Assembly (NCBI GenBank): GCA_021397835.1
Contig: JAJFZO010000113.1
Coordinates: 744,001 to 808,000 of the forward strand
Length of the DNA: 64,000 nt
Direction: 5' to 3'
Source of the DNA: Moringa oleifera
Taxonomy: Eukaryota > Streptophyta > Magnoliopsida > Brassicales > Moringaceae
Shown piece by piece: positions 1 to 9,526 of this stretch. The notes below the pieces were generated by a model. It saw only the letters and a list, made by a program, of their open reading frames with translations, was not told where the DNA came from and ran no database searches. Position 1 is the stretch's first letter; each line of letters opens with the position of its first letter. The translations under genes and the position numbers were made by a program.

Positions 1-500
1 TATTTATTAAATTTTACAATTGTTAATTCTATTTGTTAATAAATTTGGTTTATATTATATTATTTAGAAAATAATTTAATTAATTTATAATGTAAGATAA
101 ATAATTTAATTACAGTTTTATGGAATTTAAATTAGTAAGGTATTAATTAAATTGTATAATTGTTAAATTTATAGGTTAATTAAAAATTTTGTTTATATTA
201 AATTAGATAGATAATAGTTTAATTAGAATATAATTTAAAATAAATAATTTAATTATATTAATTTATGAAATTTAAATTAGTTAAATGTTAATCAAATTTT
301 ACAATTATTAATTTTATTTATTAATAAAATTAGTTAATTTGTTATTGATTACATAGATAATAGTTTCATTACATTATAATTTCATGATATAAATAATATA
401 ATTAATTAGAGTTTTATGAAAATTAATTTACTTAGATGTCGATTAAATTTTAGAGTTGTTAATTTTATTTTTTTTCAAATAAATTTAGTTTATGTTAATT
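1..500. repeat. Tandem repeat, about 145-bp period
   Basis: A motif close to AAATTTTACAATTGTTAAT recurs at about 9, 149, 294 and 445, so the periods are about 140, 145 and 151 bp. The sequence between the anchors is also similar, for example the AATAATTTAATTA and TTTATGRAATTTAAATTAG stretches. About three and a half copies are visible and the first may be cut by the window edge. The unit differs from the 17-bp minisatellite that fills the rest of the window. Because it lies just upstream of a CACTA transposase remnant it could be subterminal repeat of that element, but no terminal inverted repeat was found, so this is inference. Confidence 0.7.
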
Positions 501-1211
501 ATATATTTATATTTGGATGATTATTACTAATGTTGAGGAAATTTATTTGTATGTTAATCAATTAAATTAATCTATTATATGATAATCATAAAATGTTACT
601 GTTATTAACAAAGTTAGACTTCACACATATTCTTTAAATACACCGTTTGAGAATTATTAGTGAATATTTATTGTCGATCACGTGTTTGTACATGCATCGA
701 AATAAATTGTTCAATAATAATTCTTGAATTGTCCAGATCAGACAATTTATAGATGTAACATTTATGTGCGGCACACGTGTAAATCATTGTTCATTTTATT
801 TTGTAAAAATTTTATATAGTATCTTCTTTGTTCTTCGAGTACATACTAATAAATATGAGCATGTGTTTCAATTGAAAACACTAACTCATATCTATACATG
901 TCATGTACTTGGAGAACTTTGGGGAAATGCTGCCGAAATTTTTACAAAATGAAGTGAACAATCAGTTACTATATTGTGCTTCACATAAGTGTATATTTCT
1001 GAATGGTATAGGATCACTTACCTTTGAAGTTTAGATGGCATGCATAAAATATTAAACAAGTCGTATTATAAGTCATGTGCGTTTTATGTGTCTTCGAAAT
1101 TGTTTGATGATTTTTTTATATGATAATAAGTTTTAAAATTATTAAAATTTTTAAGAAGCAAGTTTTTGAGAGCTAGTTTAATTAGAACAACTTGAAAAAT
1201 AGAAAAATAAG
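501..1211. other. AT-rich DNA without a recognisable gene
   Basis: This stretch is slightly less AT-rich than its left neighbour and has no minisatellite monomers. A 62-codon open frame at 764-952 shows no recognisable domain. It probably belongs to the 5' part of the CACTA element whose transposase remnant follows. I looked for a CACTA-type terminus and found none that could be defended. Confidence 0.5.
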
Positions 1212-1259
1212 TACATTGGATCGCCAATGAACGTACTTTAGGCTTATAGATGGATTCTT

Positions 1260-1641
1260 AAATCAGGAATTTTTAGATGGTATGGAACATTTCATTCAGT
1301 TTGCTTGTAGTCAACCAGCATTCATGGATGGAGATAAGATAAGCTGTCCATGTAATCGTAAAAAGTGTCAGAACCGGCGTTATGAAACTGTTGATGTGGT
1401 TACATATCATTTGGCTAAATATGGTTTCGTATTGGGATATTATGTTTGGAATTATCATGGGGAAAATGATGAATATTATGTTGGGGAAGGATCTACCACT
1501 GTGCATGAAGTTAATACATACCAAACAATGGTAATGGATGCCGCTGGTTCGAAATTTATTCTAGAACATATTGAGGAATCCCCTAATCCAGACGCTCAAC
1601 GTTTTTATGATATGTTGAATGCTACTAATCAACAATTATAG
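1260..1641 (+). pseudogene. CACTA transposase-associated N-terminal domain
   Basis: An open stretch reads through FLDGMEHFIQFACSQ, then a cysteine motif ISCPCNRKKCQN, then HLAKYGFVLGYYVWNYHGE. The pattern CPC..KC.N followed by a conserved HL...GF...Y..W..HGE is the signature of the plant transposase-associated domain found at the N-terminus of TNP2 proteins, probably a zinc-binding fold. The frame is open upstream of the first in-frame methionine at 1282, reading GFLNQEFLDG, so that methionine is internal and not the true start. The frame closes at 1639-1641, after the domain, in the acidic linker that precedes the next segment. Confidence 0.85.
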
Positions 1642-1683
1642 GATAGGTGTCAAAATCATTCATAATTCTCTGATGTTGCTAGA

Positions 1684-2350
1684 ATGATGAACATAAAGTC
1701 AAAACATCATATTTCAAAAAGATGCTATGATGATATTTGCCAATTAATGAAAGAGATGATGCTTGTCGGTAATCTCATGACTGAGAATTTTTATAGTACA
1801 AAGAAATGCATGCAAGGTATAGGGTTTTCGGTTGAAAAGATTCACTCTTGTAACAACGGGTGCATGATATACTGGGGTGAAGACAATGAACTAAGTTCTT
1901 ATAAGTTTGTAATCATCCACGGTATAAAAGAGGAAGACGAGAATTTGATAAACAAAAAACACTTGTTCCATATAAGAACATGTATTATTTTCCTCTCAGT
2001 CCACGGTTACAGAGATTATATGCATTAGAAGCCATAGCTAAGAACATGAGATGGTATGCCGAACATGAGATTGAAGATGGTGTAATGCGTCATTGCTCTG
2101 ATTCTCCTGCTTGGATGCATTTTAATCAATCGCATTCATCTTTTTTTGTTGAATGTAGAAATGTCAGAATAGGTTTTAAGTACTGATGGATTTTAACCGT
2201 TTGGTTAGTCAGGCCAACAGTATTCTTTATGGCTGGTAATAGTCACACCATATAACTTACCCCTGTGGATGTGCATGAACGAGGAGTACATGTTCCTAGC
2301 TATAATCATTCCTACACCGATAAGTTAGATATTTATTTGCAGCCTTTGAT
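1684..2350 (+). pseudogene. TNP2 linker and start of transposase core, frameshifted
   Basis: The first frame (1684-1960) contains HISKRCYDDICQLMKEMM, then FYSTKKCMQGIGFSVEKI and NGCMIYWGEDNELSSYKF, which match the usual TNP2 region before the catalytic core. A frameshift near 1970 moves the reading to a second frame (1980-2186) with YYFPLSPRLQRLYA, MRWYAEHE, MRHCSDSPAWMHF and a degraded RNVRIGF. After about 2187 the familiar DGF..PFG..Q.YS.W and VYLQPLI segments appear only as broken pieces up to about 2350. All segments are on the plus strand in the expected order, so this is one decayed gene and not several small ones. Confidence 0.85.
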
Positions 2351-2478
2351 AGCAGAGTTGCAAATGTTATGGGAGCTTGGGATGCTCACGTATGATATCT
2401 CTTGTAAATAAAATTTTATCATGAAAGTTGCTATGACGTGGACCATTGTGACTTTTCTGCCTACTCGATGTTGTCTAG

Positions 2479-3116
2479 ATGGAGTACAGCAAGAAGATTG
2501 GTTGTCTTTACTGTGGAGAAGATTTAGATGCATTTACCCTTCCTAACGGACGAAAGCAGTCTTGGTTTGATAACCATCATAAGTTTTTGCCAGAAGATCA
2601 TCTATTTCGAAGGAGTAAAACTGCATTCATTAAGAATAAAATGGTGAGAAGAGTAGCTCCTCCTATTAAATCAGGGTATGAATTGCTACATAATATAGGT
2701 CAATTATGGTTGAGAAAAGTTACAGAAGTGGGATATGATCAGATAAATGGTCCTATTTGCAAGACATGCGGTTGGAGGAAACGAAGTATATTTTGAGATT
2801 TACCTTATTGCTGCAGCAATTAATATGACATAATCTTGATGTCATGCATATAGAGAAAAATGTGTTTGATAATGTGTTCAACACAATCATGAATGTAGAA
2901 GGAACGACAAAGGATAATGCAAAGTCAAAGGAAGACTTAAAGGCATCTTGCAAATGCCCTGAGTTAGCGAGAAATATGACTAGTGGAAAATATCCTAAAG
3001 TTTGTTACAGCCTTGACAAAGCTAGTAGAGAAGCATTGTGTGAGTGGGTGAAAAATCTAAGATTTTCTAATGCATATGTATCAAACATGGTAAGGTGTAT
3101 GGATATGACGAAATAG
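2479..3116 (+). pseudogene. TNP2 transposase core, cysteine motif to FDN segment
   Basis: Frame 2479-2796 reads GCLYCGEDLDAFTLPNGRK, HKFLPEDHLFRRSKTAF and a degraded CGWRKRSIF, all familiar from the middle of TNP2 proteins, where the family normally reads C..C....S..L..GRK, then HR.FLP..H..R, then KKSIFWDLPYW. Reading resumes in another frame at 2844 with MHIEKNVFDNVFNTIMN and TKDNAKSKEDL, which is the conserved MHIEKN..DN segment. A stop after SIF and a frameshift around 2800-2840 break the gene. The frame at 3001-3116 has CYSLDKASREALCEW and ends in a stop after RCMDMTK, where intact relatives continue. Confidence 0.88.
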
Positions 3117-3199
3117 AAGCTGTTTGGGGTGAAAAGTTATGACTATCATGTTTTCATGCAATGATTACTACCCATCGCATTTCGTGAGTTGTTGCCTAC

Positions 3200-3706
3200 T
3201 AATGTGTGGCACGCATTAACAGAGTTGAGTCTTTTTATTTTAAAGAACTTACATCAACTACCATTCGAAGTGAAGATATGAAACGACTTGAGAATGAAAT
3301 TCCTATAATTTTATGTAAACTCGAGCTCAATTTTCTTCAAGCTTTTTTGACTCGATGGAACATCTTCCAGTGCACTTGGCTTATGAAATAAAGATAACTG
3401 GTCCAGTGCAGTATCGATGGATGTACCCATTTGAAAGTGGAAGGCTCGATATGCAATGCATATTTGGTTGAAGAGGCATCATCGTTTTGCTCACACTACT
3501 TCGAGCCACATGTTAACATACGACATCGAAAATTATCACAAAATGAGCTAGTGATTATGAGCCGAAAGAGCATGAAGAAAATATCTCGATCTTTAAACAT
3601 AATGGTCGATCATTTGGAAAGGAAAAATTTAGATACTTGACAAAGGAAGAATATCAAGCCGCACATCCATATGTTTTGTTGAATTGCCCTCAGGTCGAGC
3701 CATTCA
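3200..3706 (+). pseudogene. DUF4218-like domain of CACTA transposase, truncated
   Basis: Short pieces resemble the domain that follows the transposase core: HALTELSLF near 3210, then a frame with VEGSICNAYLVEEASSFCSHYF at 3434-3500, FEPHVNIRHRK after it, and finally HPYVLLNCPQVEPF in another frame ending near 3703. The (E/G)(S/A)ICNAYLVEE and CSHYFEPHV motifs are hallmarks of this plant transposon domain. Frames switch several times and contain stops. Similarity ends within one codon or two of the first minisatellite monomer, which suggests the element was cut by a rearrangement here and did not merely decay. Confidence 0.85.
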
Positions 3707-4385
3707 TATCTTAGACTTAATTTGTCCCCAGGTTCAATTATTTTTTGAGCCAATGCATGTTAGGTCCAATTAATTATAAGCCTTATTATTTTTAAATTTA
3801 TTTAATTATTGGATCCAATTATATTTTTTATTTAATTTTATATTAAGCTCATTTAATTGTTAGTTTCAATTATATATTATGTCTAATTATTTATTAGGAT
3901 CAATTATATATTAAACTTAATTTTTAATTAAACATAATTATTTCTTAGGTACAATTAAATATTAACCTTAATTAAGTGTTTGTCGCAATTAATTTTTAAG
4001 CTCAATTACATTTTTCACGTACTTAATTGTAGAGTCTATTTCGTTTTTAGGGCAAATTATATATTTAGGTCCAATTAATTATTAGATTTGATTAATGAAA
4101 TCCAATTATTTATAGGGCATAATTATATATTAAGTTCAATTACTATTTTAGGTCTAATTATATTGAGGTTGAATTCATTCTTTAGCCTAATTATTTACTG
4201 GGCTCTCGCATGCTAAGCCCAATTTGTTATTAAATGCAATTATATCTCAATGTTAATTAATTATTGGATCTAATTATATTTTAGATATTATTATTTGTTT
4301 GATCTATTTCACTCTTAGGATCAATTATATATCAAACTATATTATTTGTTAGGCTCAACTTTATTCAAAGTTTAATAGAAAATAA
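3707..4385 (+). repeat. 17-bp minisatellite array, forward orientation
   Basis: Degenerate monomers of about 17 bp around TTAGGCYCAATTAWWTA run head to tail. I call this orientation forward. The block closely follows the order of the blocks at 5990-6600, 12060-12650, 18300-18915, 34325-34990 and 43880-44325, sharing landmarks such as CTTAATTGTAGAGCCTATTT near 4024 and GGTTGAATTCATTCTT near 4167. It ends around 4385, after AACTATATTATTTGTTAGG. Confidence 0.88.
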
Positions 4386-5733
4386 CATTGTTTTATCAAG
4401 AATTAGTTTTTAATATAATTAGTTAATTATTAATTTTTAATGGGATAGCTAGCTGCCTTAATTTAATTATGCTTATTCATGTGAATACCTCCCAATGCAC
4501 ACAAAAACAAGAAACCTTTAATTCTAATTTTAAATAGTTTATTTTAAAAATATTAAGTGATTAATATATATCATTATCAGCTTTGAAATTTTCAATTCAA
4601 AACAAATGAATTGGAAGAGCTAATTAAATAGGAGTTTTGCAAAGCAAATAAACAACTAACTCTCTTTAACACAAAAAAAAAAAAGGGTTTATATGGCTTA
4701 ATTTTAAAAGATTAATAATATTATAAAATATCATATTAGTGAAAAGGGTTAATCTAATATTATTATATATATTTTTATAATTCTCATGTTTGATTGAAAG
4801 ATAATATAAAAATTATCTAATTTTAAATTTAATTATATTTCATAAAAATTTAATTTTATTAATTATATTTCATCATCTTCATTTAATTAATTATAATTTT
4901 TAATATTATGTAATTTCATTGAGAGTAAGATTCAATAATTTAGTAATTAATATTAAGATAAAGATCAAAATAAATTTTATATTATTCACATTTTTCAATG
5001 AAGTTCTTACATTTTTTTCACACCAATTCGACACATTAAATATCTACTTGATCTCAATTGACTTACTTTTAATTTTCTTATATAGAAACAATTGAAATTG
5101 GTGATTTTTGCAATGGATTTTAATTTTAAATTTGTAACAAATATGAAAAATATACAATAAAAAACTTAAAATTTTTGAGTATTGAAAATACATATTTTAA
5201 AAATTTTTATATTAAATTTTTTTAAAAAATCATGAAAATAACTTTACTATTGAAAAAATTCTAAAAATGTTTTTGATGGTGCCTTGAATATTTATTTATA
5301 TTTTTTACAAATTCCAAGACATATTTAACTATACAATATCTTTTATTTGAATAATTTATTTTAAAAAAATTAAAAAAATATGTAATTTAGACTAAATTAA
5401 AAAGTTTATATGTAAAATTGATAAAAAAAATATGAAAACTTGATTAAAAACTCAAATAGTACTATTTAATAAGTTTAAATATTTTAATATTATTGTAATG
5501 TATGAATATAAAAGAAATAATATAAATAATATAAAATAGTGTTACTTAAAACTTCTAAATGATAAATAAATCTTTTCAATTAAAAAATTACCAAACAAAT
5601 TTTAATGAAATAGTTTGTAAAATAAATTTAGCACATCTATTTTTTATATTAAAAAAATAAAATCTCCCAATCAAGTTAAGCTCTTTTCTCATTCAAGTTA
5701 ATTAATAAAAAGAAATGAGATAAATCATCTAAG
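4386..5733. other. AT-rich spacer between two array blocks
   Basis: About 1.35 kb without minisatellite monomers or a coding frame. It is AT-rich with homopolymer runs (for example 12 adenines at 4672-4684). A stretch near 5235-5320 resembles by eye one arm of the foldback element at 26004-26425 (TTGAAAAAATTCTAAAAATG then CTTGAATATTTATTTATATT), so a divergent arm may be present. Nothing else was recognised. Confidence 0.5.
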
Positions 5734-5807
5734 TTTCAAGATGCTCTAACATCATGCTACAAAGGTAATGCTTATTTATTAGACATGGTCCAATTCTATG
5801 TGAAGCC
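5734..5807 (+). repeat. Conserved array-boundary module, copy 1
   Basis: The stretch running from TTTCAAGAT through ACATCATGCTACAAAGGTAA to ATGGTCCAATT and GTGAAGCC is repeated almost unchanged at 20840-20913 and 45007-45080. In all three places non-array DNA lies on the left and the forward minisatellite starts directly on the right. The flanks to the left differ between this copy and the other two, so similarity begins sharply at TTTCAAG. It may be the edge of an ancestral repeat or mobile unit. Confidence 0.85.
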
Positions 5808-6949
5808 TTTTTTTTTTTTTCTAATTAAGCCTAATCAAATGTTATGCTCAATTGGTTATTAATTAATCCCAGGAATTGCTAGACCAAATGAATTGTTAAG
5901 TACAATTGATTGTTAGGCTTAATTATGTAATAGGCCCAATTATATTTTTAGTTTATTTAAAATTTGAGTCCAATTATGTCTTAGGCTTAATTTGTTTCCC
6001 AAGTTTAATTATTTTTTGAGCCCATACATGGTAGGTCTAACTAATTATTAATCCTATTATTTTTAAATTTAATTAATTATTAGATCCAATTATATTTTTT
6101 ATCTAATTTTATATCAAGTTCATTTAATTCTTAGTCTCAATTATATATTAAGCCTAATTATTTTTTAAGATAAATTACACATTAAACTTAACTTTTAATT
6201 GGACGTAAATAAATTTTTAGACTCAATTATATCTTACACACTTAATTGTAGAGCCTATTTCATTCTTAAGTTAATTGTACGTTATGCCCAATTATTTATT
6301 AGGCTTGATTAATGAAGTCCAATTATTTATAAGGTATAATTATATATTAAGTAAAATTATTAGTTTAGGTCAAAGTATATCTAGGTTGAATTCATTCTTC
6401 AGCCCAATTATTTATTGGGCTCACGCATGATAAGCCCAATTTGTTATTAAATGCAGTTATATCTCAAGGTTAATTAATTATTGGATCTAATTATGTTTTA
6501 GATATAATTATTTCTTTGACCTATTTCACTCTTAGGATTAATCATATATTAAACTATATTATTTGTTAGGTCAAATTCATTTTTAAGCGGATCATACATG
6601 CTAAGTCCAATTATATCTTTGGCTCAAATAATTATTGAGTTCAATTGTATCTTAAGCCCAATTATATTTTAGACCAAATTATTTGTTAAGGCTATTCTTT
6701 TCTTGGGTTTATTATATATTAAGATCGATATATGTATTAGGCCTGGTAATCTCATGAATTCTTAGATATATTTATATCTTTAGCACACTTAATTATTAGT
6801 ATTAGTTAATTGGTATGCCCAATAAAATTTTTGGTCCAATAATCATGAGACTACAAGTATATTTTAGGCCCAATTATGTGTTAGGATTTGTAAACCCCAT
6901 AATTTCTTATTTCATACATGATATGCATAACTAATTCAAATTATGACCC
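5808..6949 (+). repeat. 17-bp minisatellite array, forward orientation
   Basis: Forward monomers follow a run of about 13 thymines. The first 130 bp match the block after the other boundary modules (20914 and 45081); near 5940-5990 the sequence switches to the block seen at 18300 and 43880, so this copy has an internal deletion. From 5990 to the telomere-like module at 6950 it parallels 34325-35354 closely, including the GAAGTCCAATTATTTATAAG and CATGATAAGCCCAATTTG landmarks. Confidence 0.88.
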
Positions 6950-7505
6950 ATAAACTTAATGTCAAATCCTAAACCTTAAACCCTTAATTCCTATGCAGTA
7001 ACCTCTTAACCTTACCCTTTATGCCCTAAACCCCTAACCTTTGAATACTGACCTCCTAATCTTAACCCTTAAACCCTAAAATCAAAAACTTAAACCTCAA
7101 AGGCAATTTACCCTAACCTCTTAAACCTAAACTCTAATCGTTAAATAGTAAACTTTAAAATATTAAGCCCTAAACCTTAACCCCTAAACTGTAAAGTCAA
7201 AAACTTAAATTTCAAAGATAATTACATTATATCTCTTAACCCTAAACTCTAACCCTTAAATGTTCAAAGTCTTAACCCCTAGATCCTAAACATTTACCCG
7301 TAAACCCTAAATCCTAAAACTAAAACCTGAACCTTCAAGCAAAACTCTTAATCCTAAACCCGAAGCTTAACCTTAAACCCAAACCCTAATCAATAAACCC
7401 TAAACTCTAAATTTTAAACTCTAACCCAAACCACAAACCCCAACTCTTACACCCTAACCACTAAATTCTAGACCCTAAAACTTAAATACTAATCTCTAAA
7501 CTGGT
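6950..7505 (-). repeat. Degenerate telomere-like tract, CCCTAAA on plus strand
   Basis: Degenerate heptamers such as CCCTAAA, CCTTAAA, CTCTAAC and ACCCTAA fill this stretch, so the G-rich TTTAGGG strand is the minus strand. Exact tandem heptamers are rare, so it is an old interstitial tract and not an active telomere. It abuts forward minisatellite on the left and, at about 7503, a short AACTGGTTATAATATAGG hinge where the strand of the repeat flips. Confidence 0.85.
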
Positions 7506-8380
7506 TATAATATAGGATTTAGGGTTATGGTTTAGATTTAAGGATAATGATTCGAGGATGAGGTTTAGGGTTTAGAGTTTAGCAACTAGGGGTTAGTGTT
7601 TAGGGTTTTGAGTTTAGTGGTTAGGTTTAGAGATTAAGGGTTAGGGTTTATAGGTGGGGCTTAAACTGGTTTAGTTATTAGAGGTTAGGGGTTAGCATTT
7701 ATGGTTTATGGTTTATTGGTTAAGGGTTATTGGTTAACATTTAGCGTTTATGGGTTAAGGCTTAAAGTTAAAGTTAGGGTCTACCGTTAACATTAGGATA
7801 TATTGTTTAAGTGATCAAGCTTAGGGATTAGAATTTAAGGTTTAGGGTTTCCAACTTAGTGTTTATGGTTTAGATGTTAGGGTTTAAGATTTAGGGTTAA
7901 CATTTTGGGTTTTGAGTTTAGGGTTAAAGGTTTAGTAGCTAGTGCTTAGAGTTTAAATTTTACATGTCAAGGTTTAAAGTTAGGGTTTAGTGTTTCGTGT
8001 TGAGGGTGGAGGAGTTGAGGCTATGTTATAATTTAGAGGCTTGAATTTAGGGATTGCGGGTTAAGGTTTAGGTTTTAAGGTTTAAGCTTGAGGGTTTAGG
8101 GGGTTAGGCTTAGGATTTAAGAGTTAGTGTTTACGATTTAGTGTTTAACGGGTTAAGGTTTAGGTTTTGTGTTCAGAGTTTAAGGTTTTTAATTTAAAGT
8201 TTAAGGATTAAGGTAGGATTTAAGGTTCAATAGTTGGAGTTTCAAGTTTATGATTTATTAGTTTTCCTTTAGGTTTGATAGATTAGAGTTTAGGGCTTAT
8301 GGATTCGGGATTAGGATTTAAGGTTTAGTGGTTTAGGAAGCTTTTGCTAATAATTTACGGTTTAGAATTGTGGAATGGTG
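7506..8380 (+). repeat. Degenerate telomere-like tract, TTTAGGG on plus strand
   Basis: Variants of TTTAGGG, GGTTTAG and TTAAGGG fill this stretch, the opposite strand of the preceding tract. With 6950-7505 it makes a back-to-back arrangement, C-rich then G-rich. The same module, hinge included, recurs at 35355-36790 with high identity by eye. On the right a short AT-rich link containing ATCCCTTTATTGTCCTAAAG leads into reverse-orientation minisatellite. Confidence 0.85.
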
Positions 8381-9526
8381 AAAAACATCTCTACATCTTT
8401 TAGGTGGTGCTCATCTATATCCCTTTATTGTCCTAAAGCCTAAGTTTTAATTTAACCTAATAAAAAAATTGAGCTTAATCTATTATTGGGTCTAAAAATG
8501 AAATAGGTTAAAAAGTAATTGTCTTAAATATGATTGGCTCCAAAATTATATTAAGCTTCATATACAGTTAGGTCTAAGAAATAATTTAGCAAAAAACCAG
8601 AATGTACCTAATGTATCTTAACTTGGCCTAAGTATAAATTAAATCTAATGTAGAATTGAGCCTAGTAATTAATTAATCGAACAATTTGTTTCAACAGTGA
8701 CTTGATTATGCCTAATATTTATTATACTTAATATATAATTGGCCCTAAAAAACAAAATGAATCTTTTTAATAATTAAGCCCAACAATTCATTTGGCCTAA
8801 AGATTTATTGAGTTTGTTGGGTCAAACAATCAATTGGGCTTAGTATTTATTTTGATTTCATAAAAAAATTAAAATTAATAAATATTTGAGCTAATATATA
8901 ATTGAGTCTAACAAAATTTTAGACTTTAGGATTAATTATTTTTAATAATTAATTAGACCTAAAAAATAATGGGGCCTAGCAATTAATTGAATCTAAGTTA
9001 ACTGTTTTTAAGATTTAATCGAGCTTAATAATTAATTGGTCTCAAGATTTAATTGTGATCAAGAATTAAATAGACCTAAGATTTTGTTAAACCTATTAAA
9101 AAAATAGACTTAGTATATACTTAGGCTTAATTTATGATTAAGTATAAAAATGAAGCACTCTAATAAATAATTGAGTTTAAAATAAAAGTGGGTTCAAGTT
9201 TTAATTGGATTTAATATATAGTTGGACCCAATAATAAACTAAGCCTATGACTCATCAGCTCAACAAATAATTGGACTTAAGATATAATAGACCTAAATTA
9301 AAATTGGACTTAAGACATAATAGACCCAAATTATAATTGGACTTAAGATATATTTTGCTTATAAAGAATTGAACTTAATAGTAAATAATATCACTTAAGA
9401 TATATTTGGGTCTATTATATATGAAACTTAAAAATTATTAGCTCAAAAAAATAATTCATTGCATTAAAAAATTGATTAGATATTAAATTCAATTGGGCCT
9501 CATAAAAAAATTTGCTTAATATATAA
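8381..9526 (-). repeat. 17-bp minisatellite array, reverse orientation
   Basis: After a 45-bp link the monomers read as TAATTGAGCCTAATAATTAA and similar, the reverse complement of the forward type. Start, order and end match 36800-37995 and in part 48030-49020; the shared phrases include TCTATTATTGGGTCTA and AGATATATTTGGGTCTATTA. The switch back to forward monomers is near 9527, just before TTTATGCATGCTACGACC. Confidence 0.85.

Larger units (their letters stand above)
1212..3706 (+). pseudogene. Degenerate CACTA (En/Spm) TNP2-type transposase
   Basis: This is the remnant of a TNP2-type transposase of a CACTA DNA transposon, which in an active element catalyses cut-and-paste movement. Recognisable segments occur in the order usual for the family but in changing frames with stops between them: the N-terminal transposase-associated domain (1260-1480), a linker (1684-1960), the start of the transposase core (1980-2350), the core with its cysteine motif (2479-3116), and the DUF4218-like domain (3200-3640). 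Resemblance continues to about 3703 (LLNCPQVEPF) and then stops abruptly where the minisatellite begins, so the C-terminal end is missing. No frame remains open through more than one domain, so the copy cannot encode an active enzyme. The original start codon is uncertain; similarity begins near 1217. Family assignment is secure, element boundaries are not. Confidence 0.9.

Noticed and set aside
764..952. Open frame of 62 codons on the plus strand
   Set aside because: No domain or family resemblance and no codon bias; it lies in AT-rich DNA upstream of a dead transposase.
500..1211. CACTA 5' terminal inverted repeat
   Set aside because: CACTA pentamers occur by chance in this AT-rich DNA; none has an inverted partner or a 3-bp target duplication that I could identify.
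1273..1524. Open frame of 83 codons on the minus strand
   Set aside because: It is the antisense shadow of the transposase-associated domain read on the plus strand.
2333..2953. Two minus-strand open frames of 66 codons
   Set aside because: Antisense to the transposase core; the plus strand carries the recognisable motifs.
6950..8380. Head-to-head telomere fusion
   Set aside because: A fusion would read TTTAGGG then CCCTAAA on one strand; here the order is the reverse, and the module was copied elsewhere with its satellite flanks.
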